Assembly: GCF_011578285.1 (NCBI RefSeq)
Contig: NZ_CP049916.1
Location: 2,418,001-2,482,000 of the forward strand
Length of the DNA stretch: 64,000 nt
Direction of reading: 5' to 3'
Source: Acinetobacter lanii
GTDB taxonomy: Bacteria > Pseudomonadota > Gammaproteobacteria > Pseudomonadales > Moraxellaceae
A model generated the notes under the pieces. The model saw only the letters and a program-made list of their open reading frames with translations, ran no database searches and had not been told where the DNA came from. The translations under genes and the position numbers were made by a program. Shown here in pieces: positions 1-11,300 of the stretch (position 1 is the first letter of the stretch; every line of letters starts with the position of its first letter).

Positions 1-3000
1 TGCTGTGTAGTTACCTTCAGTATCTGCAGTCGCTTCGCCGATGATGTTGCCAGCTTTGTCTTTCACTACAACTTTGGCACCGGCTTCGGTTTGACCGGTC
101 ACCACATCCCCCTCAGCATTTAAGTTTGCGCTGAGGTCTTTTGGTGCAAGGGTGTCTTTGTCCCCTGTCAGTGTTTGTAGCTGACTTGGGTTGCCCGCTT
201 CATCAATTGCCACCACATCCACGCTGTTGCCATCGGTGATTGCTGGATCCAGCTTGATACTAAAGTCACCGTTGTCATCTGAGATGCCTGATGCAATCAC
301 TTGCTCAGTGACAGGATCACGGATTTCAACCCAGGTGTTCGGCTCGGTTTGGCCTGTGACCACTGTACCGTCTGTGCTCAGTTCTGCCTCGAGTTCCGGT
401 GCGATGGTGTCTTTGCCACCCACCACCGTCTTCGGTCCAATCGTGTTGCCTGCGGCATCTGCTGCCGTGACAAAGCCTTGTGCATTGTCTGTTAATGGGG
501 TGCTTAGCTTAACGCTGTAGTTACCCTCAGCATCTGCAGTCGCTTCACCGATGATGTTGCCAGCTTTGTCTTTTACTACAACTTTGACACCGGCTTCGGT
601 TTGACCGGTCACCACATCACCATCAGCATTTAAGTTTGCGCTGAGGTCTTTGGGTGCAAGGGTGTCTTTGTCCCCCGTCAGTGTTTGTGGCTGACTTGAG
701 TTACCCGCTTCATCAATTGCCACCACATCCACACTGTTGCCATCGGTGATCGCTGGATCCAGCTTGATACTAAAGTCACCGTTGTCATCTGATGTCCCTG
801 ATGCAATCACTTCATCAGTGACAGGATCACGGATTTCAACCCAGGTGTTTGGCTCGGTCTCACCAGTCACCAAAGTACCTTCTGGATTGAGTTCTGCCTC
901 TAGTTCCGGTGCGATGGTGTCTTTGCCACCGACCACCGTCTTCGGTCCAATCGTGTTGCCTGCGGCATCTGCTGCCGTGACAAAGCCTTGTGCATTGTCG
1001 GTTAATGGGGTGCTTAGCGTAACGCTGTAGTTACCTTCAGCATCTGCAGTCGCTTCACCGATGATGTTGCCAGCTTTGTCTTTCACCACAACTTTGGCAC
1101 CGGCTTCGGTTTTACCCGTCACCACATCACCGTCAGCATTTAAGTTTGCGCTGAGGTCTTTTGGTGCAATGGTGTCTTTGCTGCCGGTTAATTCGACAGG
1201 CACACTGTCGTTACCCGCTTTATCAATTGCCACCACATCCACGCTGTTGCCATCGGTGATTGCTGGATCCAGCTTGATACTAAAGTCACCATTGTCATCT
1301 GAGGTGCCTGATGCAATCACTTCATCAGTGACAGGATCACGGATTTCAACCCAGGTGTTTGGCTCGGTCTCACCGGTCACCAAAGTACCCTCTGGGTTCA
1401 GTGTCGCCTCGAGTTCCGGTGCTTGTGTATCTTTGCTGCCGCTTAATTCGACAGGCGCACTTGGATTGCCCGCTTCATCAATTGCCACCACATTCGCTTT
1501 GTCGCCATCAGTTAAAGCAGGATCCAATGGGATTTCAAAATAACCATCCTCATCCGATGTGCCTGATGCAATCACTTCATCAGTGACAGGATCACGGATT
1601 TCAACCAAGGTGTTTGGCTCGGTCTCACCGGTCACCAAAGTACCCTCTGGGTTCAGTGTCGCCTCGAGTTCTGGTGCTTGTGTATCTTTGCTGCCAGTTA
1701 ATTCCACAGGCGCACTGTCGTTACCCGCTTTATCAATTGCCACCACATCCACGCTGTTGCCATCGGTGATCGCTGGATCCAGCTTGATACTAAAGTCACC
1801 GTTGTCATCTGAGGTGCCTGATGCAATCACTTCATCAGTGACAGGATCACGGATTTCAACCCAGGTGTTTGGCTCGGTTTGGCCTGTGACCACTGTACCG
1901 TCTGTGCTCAGTTCTGCCTCGAGTTCCGGTGCGATGGTGTCTTTGCCACCGACCACCGTCTTCGGTCCAATCGTGTTGCCTGCGGCATCTGCTGCCGTCA
2001 CAAAGCCTTGTGCATTGTCGGTTAATGGGGTGCTTAGCGTAACGCTGTAGTTACCTTCAGCATCTGCAGTCGCTTCGCCGATGATGTTGCCAGCTTTGTC
2101 TTTCACTACAACTTTGGCATCGGCTTCGGTTTGACCGGTCACCACATCACCATCAGCATTTAAGTTTGCGCTGAGGTCTTTGGGTGCAAGGGTGTCTTTG
2201 TCCCCCGTCAGTGTTTGTGGCTGACTTGGGTTGCCCGCTTCATCAATTGCCACCACATCCACGCTGTTGCCATCGGTGATTGCTGGATCCAGCTTGATAC
2301 TAAAGTCACCATTGTCATCTGAGGTGCCTGATGCAATCACTTCATCAGTGACAGGATCACGGATTTCAACCAAAGTGTTTGGCTCGGTTTGGCCTGTGAC
2401 CACTGTACCGTCTGTGCTCAGTTCTGCCTCGAGTTCCGGTGCGATGGTGTCTTTACCACCGACCACCGTCTTCGGTCCAATCGTGTTGCCTGCGGCATCG
2501 GATGCCGTCACAAAGCCTTGTGCATTGTCGGTTAATGGGGTGCTTAGCGTAACGCTGTAGTTACCCTCAGCATCTGCAGTCGCTTCACCGATGATGGTGC
2601 CAGCTTTGTCTTTCACCACAACTTTGGCATCGGCTTCGGTTTGACCCGTCACCACATCACCATCAGCATTTAAGTTTGCGCTGAGGTCTTTTGGTGCAAG
2701 GGTGTCCTTGCTGCCGCTTAATTCGACAGGCGCACTTGGATTGCCCGCTTCATCAATTGCCACCACATTCGCTTTGTCGCCATCAGTTAAAGCAGGATCC
2801 AATGGGATTTCAAAATAACCATCCTCATCCGATGTGCCTGATGCAATCACTTCCTCAGTGACAGGATCACGGATTTCAACCCAGGTGTTTGGCTCGGTCT
2901 CACCGGTCACCAAAGTACCTTCTGGGTTCAGTGTCGCCTCGAGTTCCGGTGCTTGTGTATCTTTGCTGCCGCTTAATTCGACAGGCGCACTTGGATTGCC

Positions 3001-3406
3001 CGCTTCATCAATTGCCACCACATTCGCTTTGTCGCCATCAGTTAAAGCAGGATCCAATGGGATTTCAAAATAACCATCCTCATCCGATGTGCCTGATGCA
3101 ATCACTTCATCAGTGACAGGATCACGGATTTCAACCAAGGTGTTTGGCTCGGTCTCACCGGTCACCAAAGTACCCTCTGGGTTCAGTGTCGCCTCGAGTT
3201 CTGGTGCTTGTGTATCTTTGCTGCCAGTTAATTCCACAGGCGCACTGTCGTTACCCGCTTTATCAATTGCCACCACATCCACGCTGTTGCCATCGGTGAT
3301 CGCTGGATCCAGCTTGATACTAAAGTCACCGTTGTCATCTGAGGTGCCTGATGCAATCACTTGCTCAGTGACAGGATCACGGATTTCAACCCAGGTGTTT
3401 GGCTCG
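1..3406 (-). CDS. Bap internal open fragment 4, runs off left edge
   Basis: About 13 further 85-residue repeats in a frame that stays open to the window edge (codon at 3-1 is GCA). The repeat closest to the edge differs from its siblings: it reads TADTEGNYTA where the others have TADAEGNYSV. This may mean the homogeneous array is ending and the variable C-terminal part begins just outside the window. Confidence 0.5.
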
Positions 3407-4790
3407 GGCCTGTGACCACTGTACCGTCTGTGCTCAGTTCTGCCTCGAGTTCCGGTGCGATGGTGTCTTTACCACCCACCACCGTCTTCGGTCCAATCGT
3501 GTTGCCTGCGGCATCGGATGCCGTTACAAAGCCTTGTGCATTGTCGGTTAATGGGGTGCTTAGCGTAACGCTGTAGTTACCCTCAGCATCTGCAGTCGCT
3601 TCACCGATGATGGTGCCAGCTTTGTCTTTCACCACAACTTTGGCATCGGCTTCGGTTTTACCCGTCACCACATCACCGTCAGCATTTAAGTTTGCGCTGA
3701 GGTCTTTTGGTGCAATGGTGTCTTTGTCCCCCGTCAGTTTTTGTGGCTGACTTGAGTTGCCCGCTTTATCAATTGCCACCACATCCACACTGTTGCCATC
3801 GGTGATCGCTGGATCCAGCTTGATACTAAAGTCACCGTTGTCATCTGAGGTGCCTGATGCAATCACTTCATCAGTGACAGGATCACGGATTTCAACCCAG
3901 GTGTTTGGCTCGGTTTGGCCTGTGACCACTGTACCGTCTGTGCTCAGTTCTGCCTCGAGTTCCGGTGCGATGGTGTCTTTGCCACCGACCACCGTCTTCG
4001 GTCCAATCGTGTTGCCTGCGGCATCTGCTGCCGTCACAAAGCCTTGTGCATTGTCGGTTAATGGGGTGCTTAGCGTAACGCTGTAGTTACCTTCAGCATC
4101 TGCAGTCGCTTCGCCGATGATGTTGCCAGCTTTGTCTTTCACTACAACTTTGGCATCGGCTTCGGTTTGACCCGTCACCACATCACCGTCAGCATTTAAG
4201 TTTGCGCTGAGGTCTTTTGGTGCAAGGGTGTCCTTGCTGCCGCTTAATTCGACAGGCGCACTTGGATTGCCCGCTTCATCAATTGCCACCACATTCGCTT
4301 TGTCGCCATCAGTTAAAGCAGGATCCAATGGGATTTCAAAATAACCATCCTCATCCGATGTGCCTGATGCAATCACTTCCTCAGTGACAGGATCACGGAT
4401 TTCAACCAAGGTGTTTGGCTCGGTCTCACCGGTCACCAAAGTACCTTCTGGGTTCAGTGTCGCCTCGAGTTCCGGTGCTTGTGTATCTTTGCTGCCGCTT
4501 AATTCGACAGGCGCACTGTCGTTACCCGCTTTATCAATTGCGACCACATCCACACTGTTGCCATCGGTGATCGCTGGATCCAGCTTGATACTAAAGTCAC
4601 CGTTGTCATCTGAGGTGCCTGATGCAATCACTTCATCAGTGACAGGATCACGGATTTCAACCCAGGTGTTTGGCTCGGTTTGGCCTGTGACCAAAGTACC
4701 TTCTGGATTGAGTTCTGCGCTCGAGTTCCGGTGCGATGGTGTCTTTGCCACCGACCACCGTCTTCGGTCCAATCGTATTGCCTGCGGCAT
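3357..4790 (-). CDS. Bap internal open fragment 3 (Ig-like repeats only)
   Basis: Continues the repeats after the +1 break at 4719; the first 25 or so codons are off-frame sequence. It contains about five repeats and ends shortly after a 4-base deletion near 3407 that removes part of the GQTEPN codons. Correcting +4 restores the frame used from 3406 down to position 1. It has no independent start signal. Confidence 0.5.
   Translation of the reverse strand: MPQAIRLDRRRWSVAKTPSHRNSSAELNPEGTLVTGQTEPNTWVEIRDPVTDEVIASGTSDDNGDFSIKLDPAITDGNSVDVVAIDKAGNDSAPVELSGSKDTQAPELEATLNPEGTLVTGETEPNTLVEIRDPVTEEVIASGTSDEDGYFEIPLDPALTDGDKANVVAIDEAGNPSAPVELSGSKDTLAPKDLSANLNADGDVVTGQTEADAKVVVKDKAGNIIGEATADAEGNYSVTLSTPLTDNAQGFVTAADAAGNTIGPKTVVGGKDTIAPELEAELSTDGTVVTGQTEPNTWVEIRDPVTDEVIASGTSDDNGDFSIKLDPAITDGNSVDVVAIDKAGNSSQPQKLTGDKDTIAPKDLSANLNADGDVVTGKTEADAKVVVKDKAGTIIGEATADAEGNYSVTLSTPLTDNAQGFVTASDAAGNTIGPKTVVGGKDTIAPELEAELSTDGTVVTGPSQTPGLKSVILSLSK
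3403..3412 (-). other. Frame break: 4-bp deletion in bap
   Basis: Sibling repeats read ggctcggtttggcctg on the plus strand; here it is ggctcgggcctg, four bases shorter. The frames on the two sides differ by exactly this amount. Confidence 0.85.
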
Positions 4791-7700
4791 CTGCTGCCGT
4801 TACAAAGCCTTGTGCATTGTCGGTTAATGGGGTGCTTAGCGTAACGCTGTAGTTACCCTCAGCATCTGCAGTCGCTTCACCGATGATGTTGCCAGCTTTG
4901 TCTTTCACCACAACTTTGGCATCGGCTTCGGTTTTACCCGTCACCACATCACCATCAGCATTTAAGTTTGCGCTGAGGTCTTTGGGTGCAAGGGTGTCTT
5001 TGTCCCCCGTCAGTTTTTGTGGCTGACTTGAGTTGCCCGCTTTATCAATTGCCACCACATCCACACTGTTGCCATCGGTGATCGCTGGATCCAGCTTGAT
5101 ACTAAAGTCACCGTTGTCATCTGAGGTGCCTGATGCAATCACTTCATCAGTGACAGGATCACGGATTTCAACCCAGGTGTTTGGCTCGGTTTGGCCTGTG
5201 ACCAAAGTACCTTCTGGATTGAGTTCTACCTCGAGTTCCGGTGCGATGGTGTCTTTATCACCCACCACCGTCTTCGGTCCAATCGTGTTGCCTGCGGCAT
5301 CTGCTGCCGTTACAAAGCCTTGTGTATTGTCGGTTAATGGGGTGCTTAGCTTAACGCTGTAGTTACCCTCAGCATCTGCAGTCGCTTCACCGATGATGTT
5401 GCCAGCTTTGTCTTTTACTACAACTTTGACACCGGCTTCGGTTTGACCGGTCACCACATCACCATCAGCATTTAAGTTTGCGCTGAGGTCTTTTGGTGCA
5501 AGGGTGTCTTTGTCCCCCGTCAGTGTTTGTGGCTGACTTGGGTTGCCCGCTTCATCAATTGCCACCACATCCACGCTGTTGCCATCGGTGATCGCTGGAT
5601 CCAGCTTGATACTAAAGTCACCGTTGTCATCCGAGGTGCCTGATGCAATCACTTGCTCAGTGACAGGATCACGGATTTCAACCCAGGTGTTTGGCTCGGT
5701 TTGGCCTGTGACCACTGTACCGTCTGGATTGAGTTCTGCCTCGAGTTCCGGTGCGATGGTGTCTTTACCACCCACCACCGTCTTCGGTCCAATCGTGTTG
5801 CCTGCGGCATCTGCTGCCGTTACAAAGCCTTCAGCATTGTCTGTTAATGGGGTGCTTAGCGTAACGCTGTAGTTACCCTCAGCATCCGCAGTCGCTTCGC
5901 CGATGATGTTGCCAGCTTTGTCTTTCACTACAACTTTGGCACCGGCTTCGGTTTGACCGGTCACCACATCACCGTCAGCATTTAAGTTTGCGCTGAGGTC
6001 TTTTGGTGCAAGGGTGTCTTTGCTGCCGCTTAATTCGACAGGCGCACTTGGATTGCCCGCTTCATCAATTGCCACCACATCCACGCTATTGCCATCTGTG
6101 ATTGCTGGACTCAGCTCAATTTCAAAATGACCATCCTGATCTGAGGTGCCTGATGCAATCACTTCATCAGTGACAGGATCACGGATTTCAACCCAGGTGT
6201 TCGGCTCGGTTTGGCCTGTGACCACTGTACCGTCTGTGCTCAGTTCTGCCTCGAGTTCCGGTGCGATGGTGTCTTTACCACCCACCACCGTCTTCGGTCC
6301 AATCGTGTTGCCTGCGGCATCGGATGCCGTCACAAAGCCTTGTGCATTGTCGGTTAATGGGGTGCTTAGCGTAACGCTGTAGTTACCCTCAGCATCCGCA
6401 GTCGCTTCGCCGATGATGTTGCCAGCTTTGTCTTTCACCACAACTTTGGCACCGGCTTCGGTTTGACCGGTCACCACATCACCGTCAGCATTTAAGTTTG
6501 CGCTGAGGTCTTTTGGTGCAAGGGTGTCTTTGTCCCCCGTCAGTGTTTGTAGCTGACTTGGATTACCCGCTTTATCAATTGCCACCACATCCACGCTGTT
6601 GCCATCGGTGATCGCTGGATCCAGCTTGATACTAAAGTCACCGTTGTCATCCGAGGTGCCTGATGCAATCACTTGCTCAGTGACAGGATCACGGATTTCA
6701 ACCCAGGTGTTCGGCTCGGTTTGGCCTGTGACCACTGTACCGTCTGTGCTCAGTTCTGCCTCGAGTTCCGGTGCGATGGTGTCTTTGCCACCCACCACCG
6801 TCTTCGGTCCAATCGTGTTGCCTGCGGCATCTGCTGCCGTGACAAAGCCTTGTGCATTGTCTGTTAATGGGGTGCTTAGCGTAACACTGTAGTTACCCTC
6901 AGCATCCGCAGTCGCTTCACCGATGATGTTGCCAGCTTTGTCTTTCACCACAACTTTGGCATCGGCTTCGGTTTTACCGGTCACCACATCACCATCAGCA
7001 TTTAAGTTTGCGCTGAGGTCTTTTGGTGCAAGGGTGTCCTTGCTGCCGCTTAATTCGACAGGCGCACTTGGATTGCCCGCTTCATCAATTGCCACCACAT
7101 TCGCTTTGTCGCCATCAGTTAAAGCAGGATCCAATGGGATTTCAAAATAACCATCCTCATCCGATGTGCCTGATGCAATCACTTGCTCAGTGACAGGATC
7201 ACGGATTTCAACCCAGGTGTTCGGCTCGGTTTGGCCTGTGACCACTGTACCGTCTGTGCTCAGTTCTGCCTCGAGTTCCGGTGCGATGGTGTCTTTGCCA
7301 CCCACCACCGTCTTCGGTCCAATCGTGTTGCCTGCGGCATCTGCTGCCGTGACAAAGCCTTGTGCATTGTCTGTTAATGGGGTGCTTAGCGTAACGCTGT
7401 AGTTACCCTCAGCATCCGCAGTCGCTTCGCCGATGATGTTGCCAGCTTTGTCTTTCACCACAACTTTGGCACCAGCTTCGGTTTTACCGGTCACCACATC
7501 ACCATCAGCATTTAAGTTTGCGCTGAGGTCTTTGGGTGCAAGGGTGTCTTTGTCCCCCGTCAGTGTTTGTGGCTGACTTGAGTTACCCGCTTCATCAATT
7601 GCCACCACATCCACACTGTTGCCATCGGTGATCGCTGGATCCAGCTTGATACTAAAGTCACCGTTGTCATCTGATGTCCCTGATGCAATCACTTCATCAG

Positions 7701-8265
7701 TGACAGGATCACGGATTTCAACCCAGGTGTTTGGCTCGGTCTCACCAGTCACCAAAGTACCTTCTGGATTGAGTTCTGCCTCTAGTTCCGGTGCGATGGT
7801 GTCTTTGCCACCGACCACCGTCTTCGGTCCAATCGTGTTGCCTGCGGCATCTGCTGCCGTGACAAAGCCTTGTGCATTGTCGGTTAATGGGGTGCTTAGC
7901 GTAACGCTGTAGTTACCTTCAGCATCTGCAGTCGCTTCACCGATGATGTTGCCAGCTTTGTCTTTCACCACAACTTTGGCACCGGCTTCGGTTTTACCCG
8001 TCACCACATCACCGTCAGCATTTAAGTTTGCGCTGAGGTCTTTTGGTGCAATGGTGTCTTTGCTGCCGGTTAATTCGACAGGCACACTGTCGTTACCCGC
8101 TTTATCAATTGCCACCACATCCACGCTGTTGCCATCGGTGATTGCTGGATCCAGCTTGATACTAAAGTCACCATTGTCATCTGAGGTGCCTGATGCAATC
8201 ACTTCATCAGTGACAGGATCACGGATTTCAACCCAGGTGTTTGGCTCGGTCTCACCGGTCACCAA
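4657..8265 (-). CDS. Bap internal open fragment 2 (Ig-like repeats only)
   Basis: About 1,200 codons of 85-residue repeats in the frame that continues bap after the 8351 break. It has no plausible start of its own; the first usable codon is an internal GTG/TTG of a repeat. It leaves the repeat frame at about 4719 through one extra base and ends 20 codons later in nonsense sequence. It is best read as part of bap, not as a separate gene. Confidence 0.5.
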   Translation of the reverse strand: MVTGETEPNTWVEIRDPVTDEVIASGTSDDNGDFSIKLDPAITDGNSVDVVAIDKAGNDSVPVELTGSKDTIAPKDLSANLNADGDVVTGKTEAGAKVVVKDKAGNIIGEATADAEGNYSVTLSTPLTDNAQGFVTAADAAGNTIGPKTVVGGKDTIAPELEAELNPEGTLVTGETEPNTWVEIRDPVTDEVIASGTSDDNGDFSIKLDPAITDGNSVDVVAIDEAGNSSQPQTLTGDKDTLAPKDLSANLNADGDVVTGKTEAGAKVVVKDKAGNIIGEATADAEGNYSVTLSTPLTDNAQGFVTAADAAGNTIGPKTVVGGKDTIAPELEAELSTDGTVVTGQTEPNTWVEIRDPVTEQVIASGTSDEDGYFEIPLDPALTDGDKANVVAIDEAGNPSAPVELSGSKDTLAPKDLSANLNADGDVVTGKTEADAKVVVKDKAGNIIGEATADAEGNYSVTLSTPLTDNAQGFVTAADAAGNTIGPKTVVGGKDTIAPELEAELSTDGTVVTGQTEPNTWVEIRDPVTEQVIASGTSDDNGDFSIKLDPAITDGNSVDVVAIDKAGNPSQLQTLTGDKDTLAPKDLSANLNADGDVVTGQTEAGAKVVVKDKAGNIIGEATADAEGNYSVTLSTPLTDNAQGFVTASDAAGNTIGPKTVVGGKDTIAPELEAELSTDGTVVTGQTEPNTWVEIRDPVTDEVIASGTSDQDGHFEIELSPAITDGNSVDVVAIDEAGNPSAPVELSGSKDTLAPKDLSANLNADGDVVTGQTEAGAKVVVKDKAGNIIGEATADAEGNYSVTLSTPLTDNAEGFVTAADAAGNTIGPKTVVGGKDTIAPELEAELNPDGTVVTGQTEPNTWVEIRDPVTEQVIASGTSDDNGDFSIKLDPAITDGNSVDVVAIDEAGNPSQPQTLTGDKDTLAPKDLSANLNADGDVVTGQTEAGVKVVVKDKAGNIIGEATADAEGNYSVKLSTPLTDNTQGFVTAADAAGNTIGPKTVVGDKDTIAPELEVELNPEGTLVTGQTEPNTWVEIRDPVTDEVIASGTSDDNGDFSIKLDPAITDGNSVDVVAIDKAGNSSQPQKLTGDKDTLAPKDLSANLNADGDVVTGKTEADAKVVVKDKAGNIIGEATADAEGNYSVTLSTPLTDNAQGFVTAADAAGNTIGPKTVVGGKDTIAPELERRTQSRRYFGHRPNRAKHLG
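4714..4724 (-). other. Frame break: 1-bp insertion in bap
   Basis: Sibling repeats read agttctgcctcgag; here agttctgcgctcgag with one extra G. The near-identical block at about 10070 lacks it. Confidence 0.85.
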
Positions 8266-8324
8266 AGTACCCTCTGGGTTCAGTGTCGCCTCGAGTTCCG
8301 GTGCTTGTGTATCTTTGCTGCCGC

Positions 8325-11300
8325 TTAATTCGACAGGCGCACTTGGATTGCCGCTTCATCAATTGCGACCACATTCGCTTTGTCGCCATCAGTTAAAGCA
8401 GGATCCAATGGGATTTCAAAATAACCATCCTCATCCGATGTGCCTGATGCAATCACTTCATCAGTGACAGGATCACGGATTTCAACCAAGGTGTTTGGCT
8501 CGGTCTCACCGGTCACCAAAGTACCCTCTGGGTTCAGTGTCGCCTCGAGTTCTGGTGCTTGTGTATCTTTGCTGCCAGTTAATTCCACAGGCGCACTGTC
8601 GTTACCCGCTTTATCAATTGCCACCACATCCACGCTGTTGCCATCGGTGATCGCTGGATCCAGCTTGATACTAAAGTCACCGTTGTCATCTGAGGTGCCT
8701 GATGCAATCACTTCATCAGTGACAGGATCACGGATTTCAACCCAGGTGTTTGGCTCGGTTTGGCCTGTGACCACTGTACCGTCTGTGCTCAGTTCTGCCT
8801 CGAGTTCCGGTGCGATGGTGTCTTTGCCACCGACCACCGTCTTCGGTCCAATCGTGTTGCCTGCGGCATCTGCTGCCGTCACAAAGCCTTGTGCATTGTC
8901 GGTTAATGGGGTGCTTAGCGTAACGCTGTAGTTACCTTCAGCATCTGCAGTCGCTTCGCCGATGATGTTGCCAGCTTTGTCTTTCACTACAACTTTGGCA
9001 TCGGCTTCGGTTTGACCGGTCACCACATCACCATCAGCATTTAAGTTTGCGCTGAGGTCTTTGGGTGCAAGGGTGTCTTTGTCCCCCGTCAGTGTTTGTG
9101 GCTGACTTGGGTTGCCCGCTTCATCAATTGCCACCACATCCACGCTGTTGCCATCGGTGATTGCTGGATCCAGCTTGATACTAAAGTCACCATTGTCATC
9201 TGAGGTGCCTGATGCAATCACTTCATCAGTGACAGGATCACGGATTTCAACCAAAGTGTTTGGCTCGGTTTGGCCTGTGACCACTGTACCGTCTGTGCTC
9301 AGTTCTGCCTCGAGTTCCGGTGCGATGGTGTCTTTACCACCGACCACCGTCTTCGGTCCAATCGTGTTGCCTGCGGCATCGGATGCCGTCACAAAGCCTT
9401 GTGCATTGTCGGTTAATGGGGTGCTTAGCGTAACGCTGTAGTTACCCTCAGCATCTGCAGTCGCTTCACCGATGATGGTGCCAGCTTTGTCTTTCACCAC
9501 AACTTTGGCATCGGCTTCGGTTTGACCCGTCACCACATCACCATCAGCATTTAAGTTTGCGCTGAGGTCTTTTGGTGCAAGGGTGTCCTTGCTGCCGCTT
9601 AATTCGACAGGCGCACTTGGATTGCCCGCTTCATCAATTGCCACCACATTCGCTTTGTCGCCATCAGTTAAAGCAGGATCCAATGGGATTTCAAAATAAC
9701 CATCCTCATCCGATGTGCCTGATGCAATCACTTCCTCAGTGACAGGATCACGGATTTCAACCAAGGTGTTTGGCTCGGTCTCACCGGTCACCAAAGTACC
9801 TTCTGGGTTCAGTGTCGCCTCGAGTTCCGGTGCTTGTGTATCTTTGCTGCCGCTTAATTCGACAGGCGCACTGTCGTTACCCGCTTTATCAATTGCGACC
9901 ACATCCACACTGTTGCCATCGGTGATCGCTGGATCCAGCTTGATACTAAAGTCACCGTTGTCATCTGAGGTGCCTGATGCAATCACTTCATCAGTGACAG
10001 GATCACGGATTTCAACCCAGGTGTTTGGCTCGGTTTGGCCTGTGACCAAAGTACCTTCTGGATTGAGTTCTGCCTCGAGTTCCGGTGCGATGGTGTCTTT
10101 GCCACCGACCACCGTCTTCGGTCCAATCGTATTGCCTGCGGCATCTGCTGCCGTTACAAAGCCTTGTGCATTGTCGGTTAATGGGGTGCTTAGCGTAACG
10201 CTGTAGTTACCCTCAGCATCTGCAGTCGCTTCACCGATGATGTTGCCAGCTTTGTCTTTCACCACAACTTTGGCATCGGCTTCGGTTTTACCCGTCACCA
10301 CATCACCATCAGCATTTAAGTTTGCGCTGAGGTCTTTGGGTGCAAGGGTGTCTTTGTCCCCCGTCAGTTTTTGTGGCTGACTTGAGTTGCCCGCTTTATC
10401 AATTGCCACCACATCCACACTGTTGCCATCGGTGATCGCTGGATCCAGCTTGATACTAAAGTCACCGTTGTCATCTGAGGTGCCTGATGCAATCACTTCA
10501 TCAGTGACAGGATCACGGATTTCAACCCAGGTGTTTGGCTCGGTTTGGCCTGTGACCAAAGTACCTTCTGGATTGAGTTCTACCTCGAGTTCCGGTGCGA
10601 TGGTGTCTTTATCACCCACCACCGTCTTCGGTCCAATCGTGTTGCCTGCGGCATCTGCTGCCGTTACAAAGCCTTGTGTATTGTCGGTTAATGGGGTGCT
10701 TAGCTTAACGCTGTAGTTACCCTCAGCATCTGCAGTCGCTTCACCGATGATGTTGCCAGCTTTGTCTTTTACTACAACTTTGACACCGGCTTCGGTTTGA
10801 CCGGTCACCACATCACCATCAGCATTTAAGTTTGCGCTGAGGTCTTTTGGTGCAAGGGTGTCTTTGTCCCCCGTCAGTGTTTGTGGCTGACTTGGGTTGC
10901 CCGCTTCATCAATTGCCACCACATCCACGCTGTTGCCATCGGTGATCGCTGGATCCAGCTTGATACTAAAGTCACCGTTGTCATCCGAGGTGCCTGATGC
11001 AATCACTTGCTCAGTGACAGGATCACGGATTTCAACCCAGGTGTTTGGCTCGGTTTGGCCTGTGACCACTGTACCGTCTGGATTGAGTTCTGCCTCGAGT
11101 TCCGGTGCGATGGTGTCTTTACCACCCACCACCGTCTTCGGTCCAATCGTGTTGCCTGCGGCATCTGCTGCCGTTACAAAGCCTTCAGCATTGTCTGTTG
11201 TTAATGGGGTGCTTAGCGTAACGCTGTAGTTACCCTCAGCATCCGCAGTCGCTTCGCCGATGATGTTGCCAGCTTTGTCTTTCACTACAACTTTGGCACC

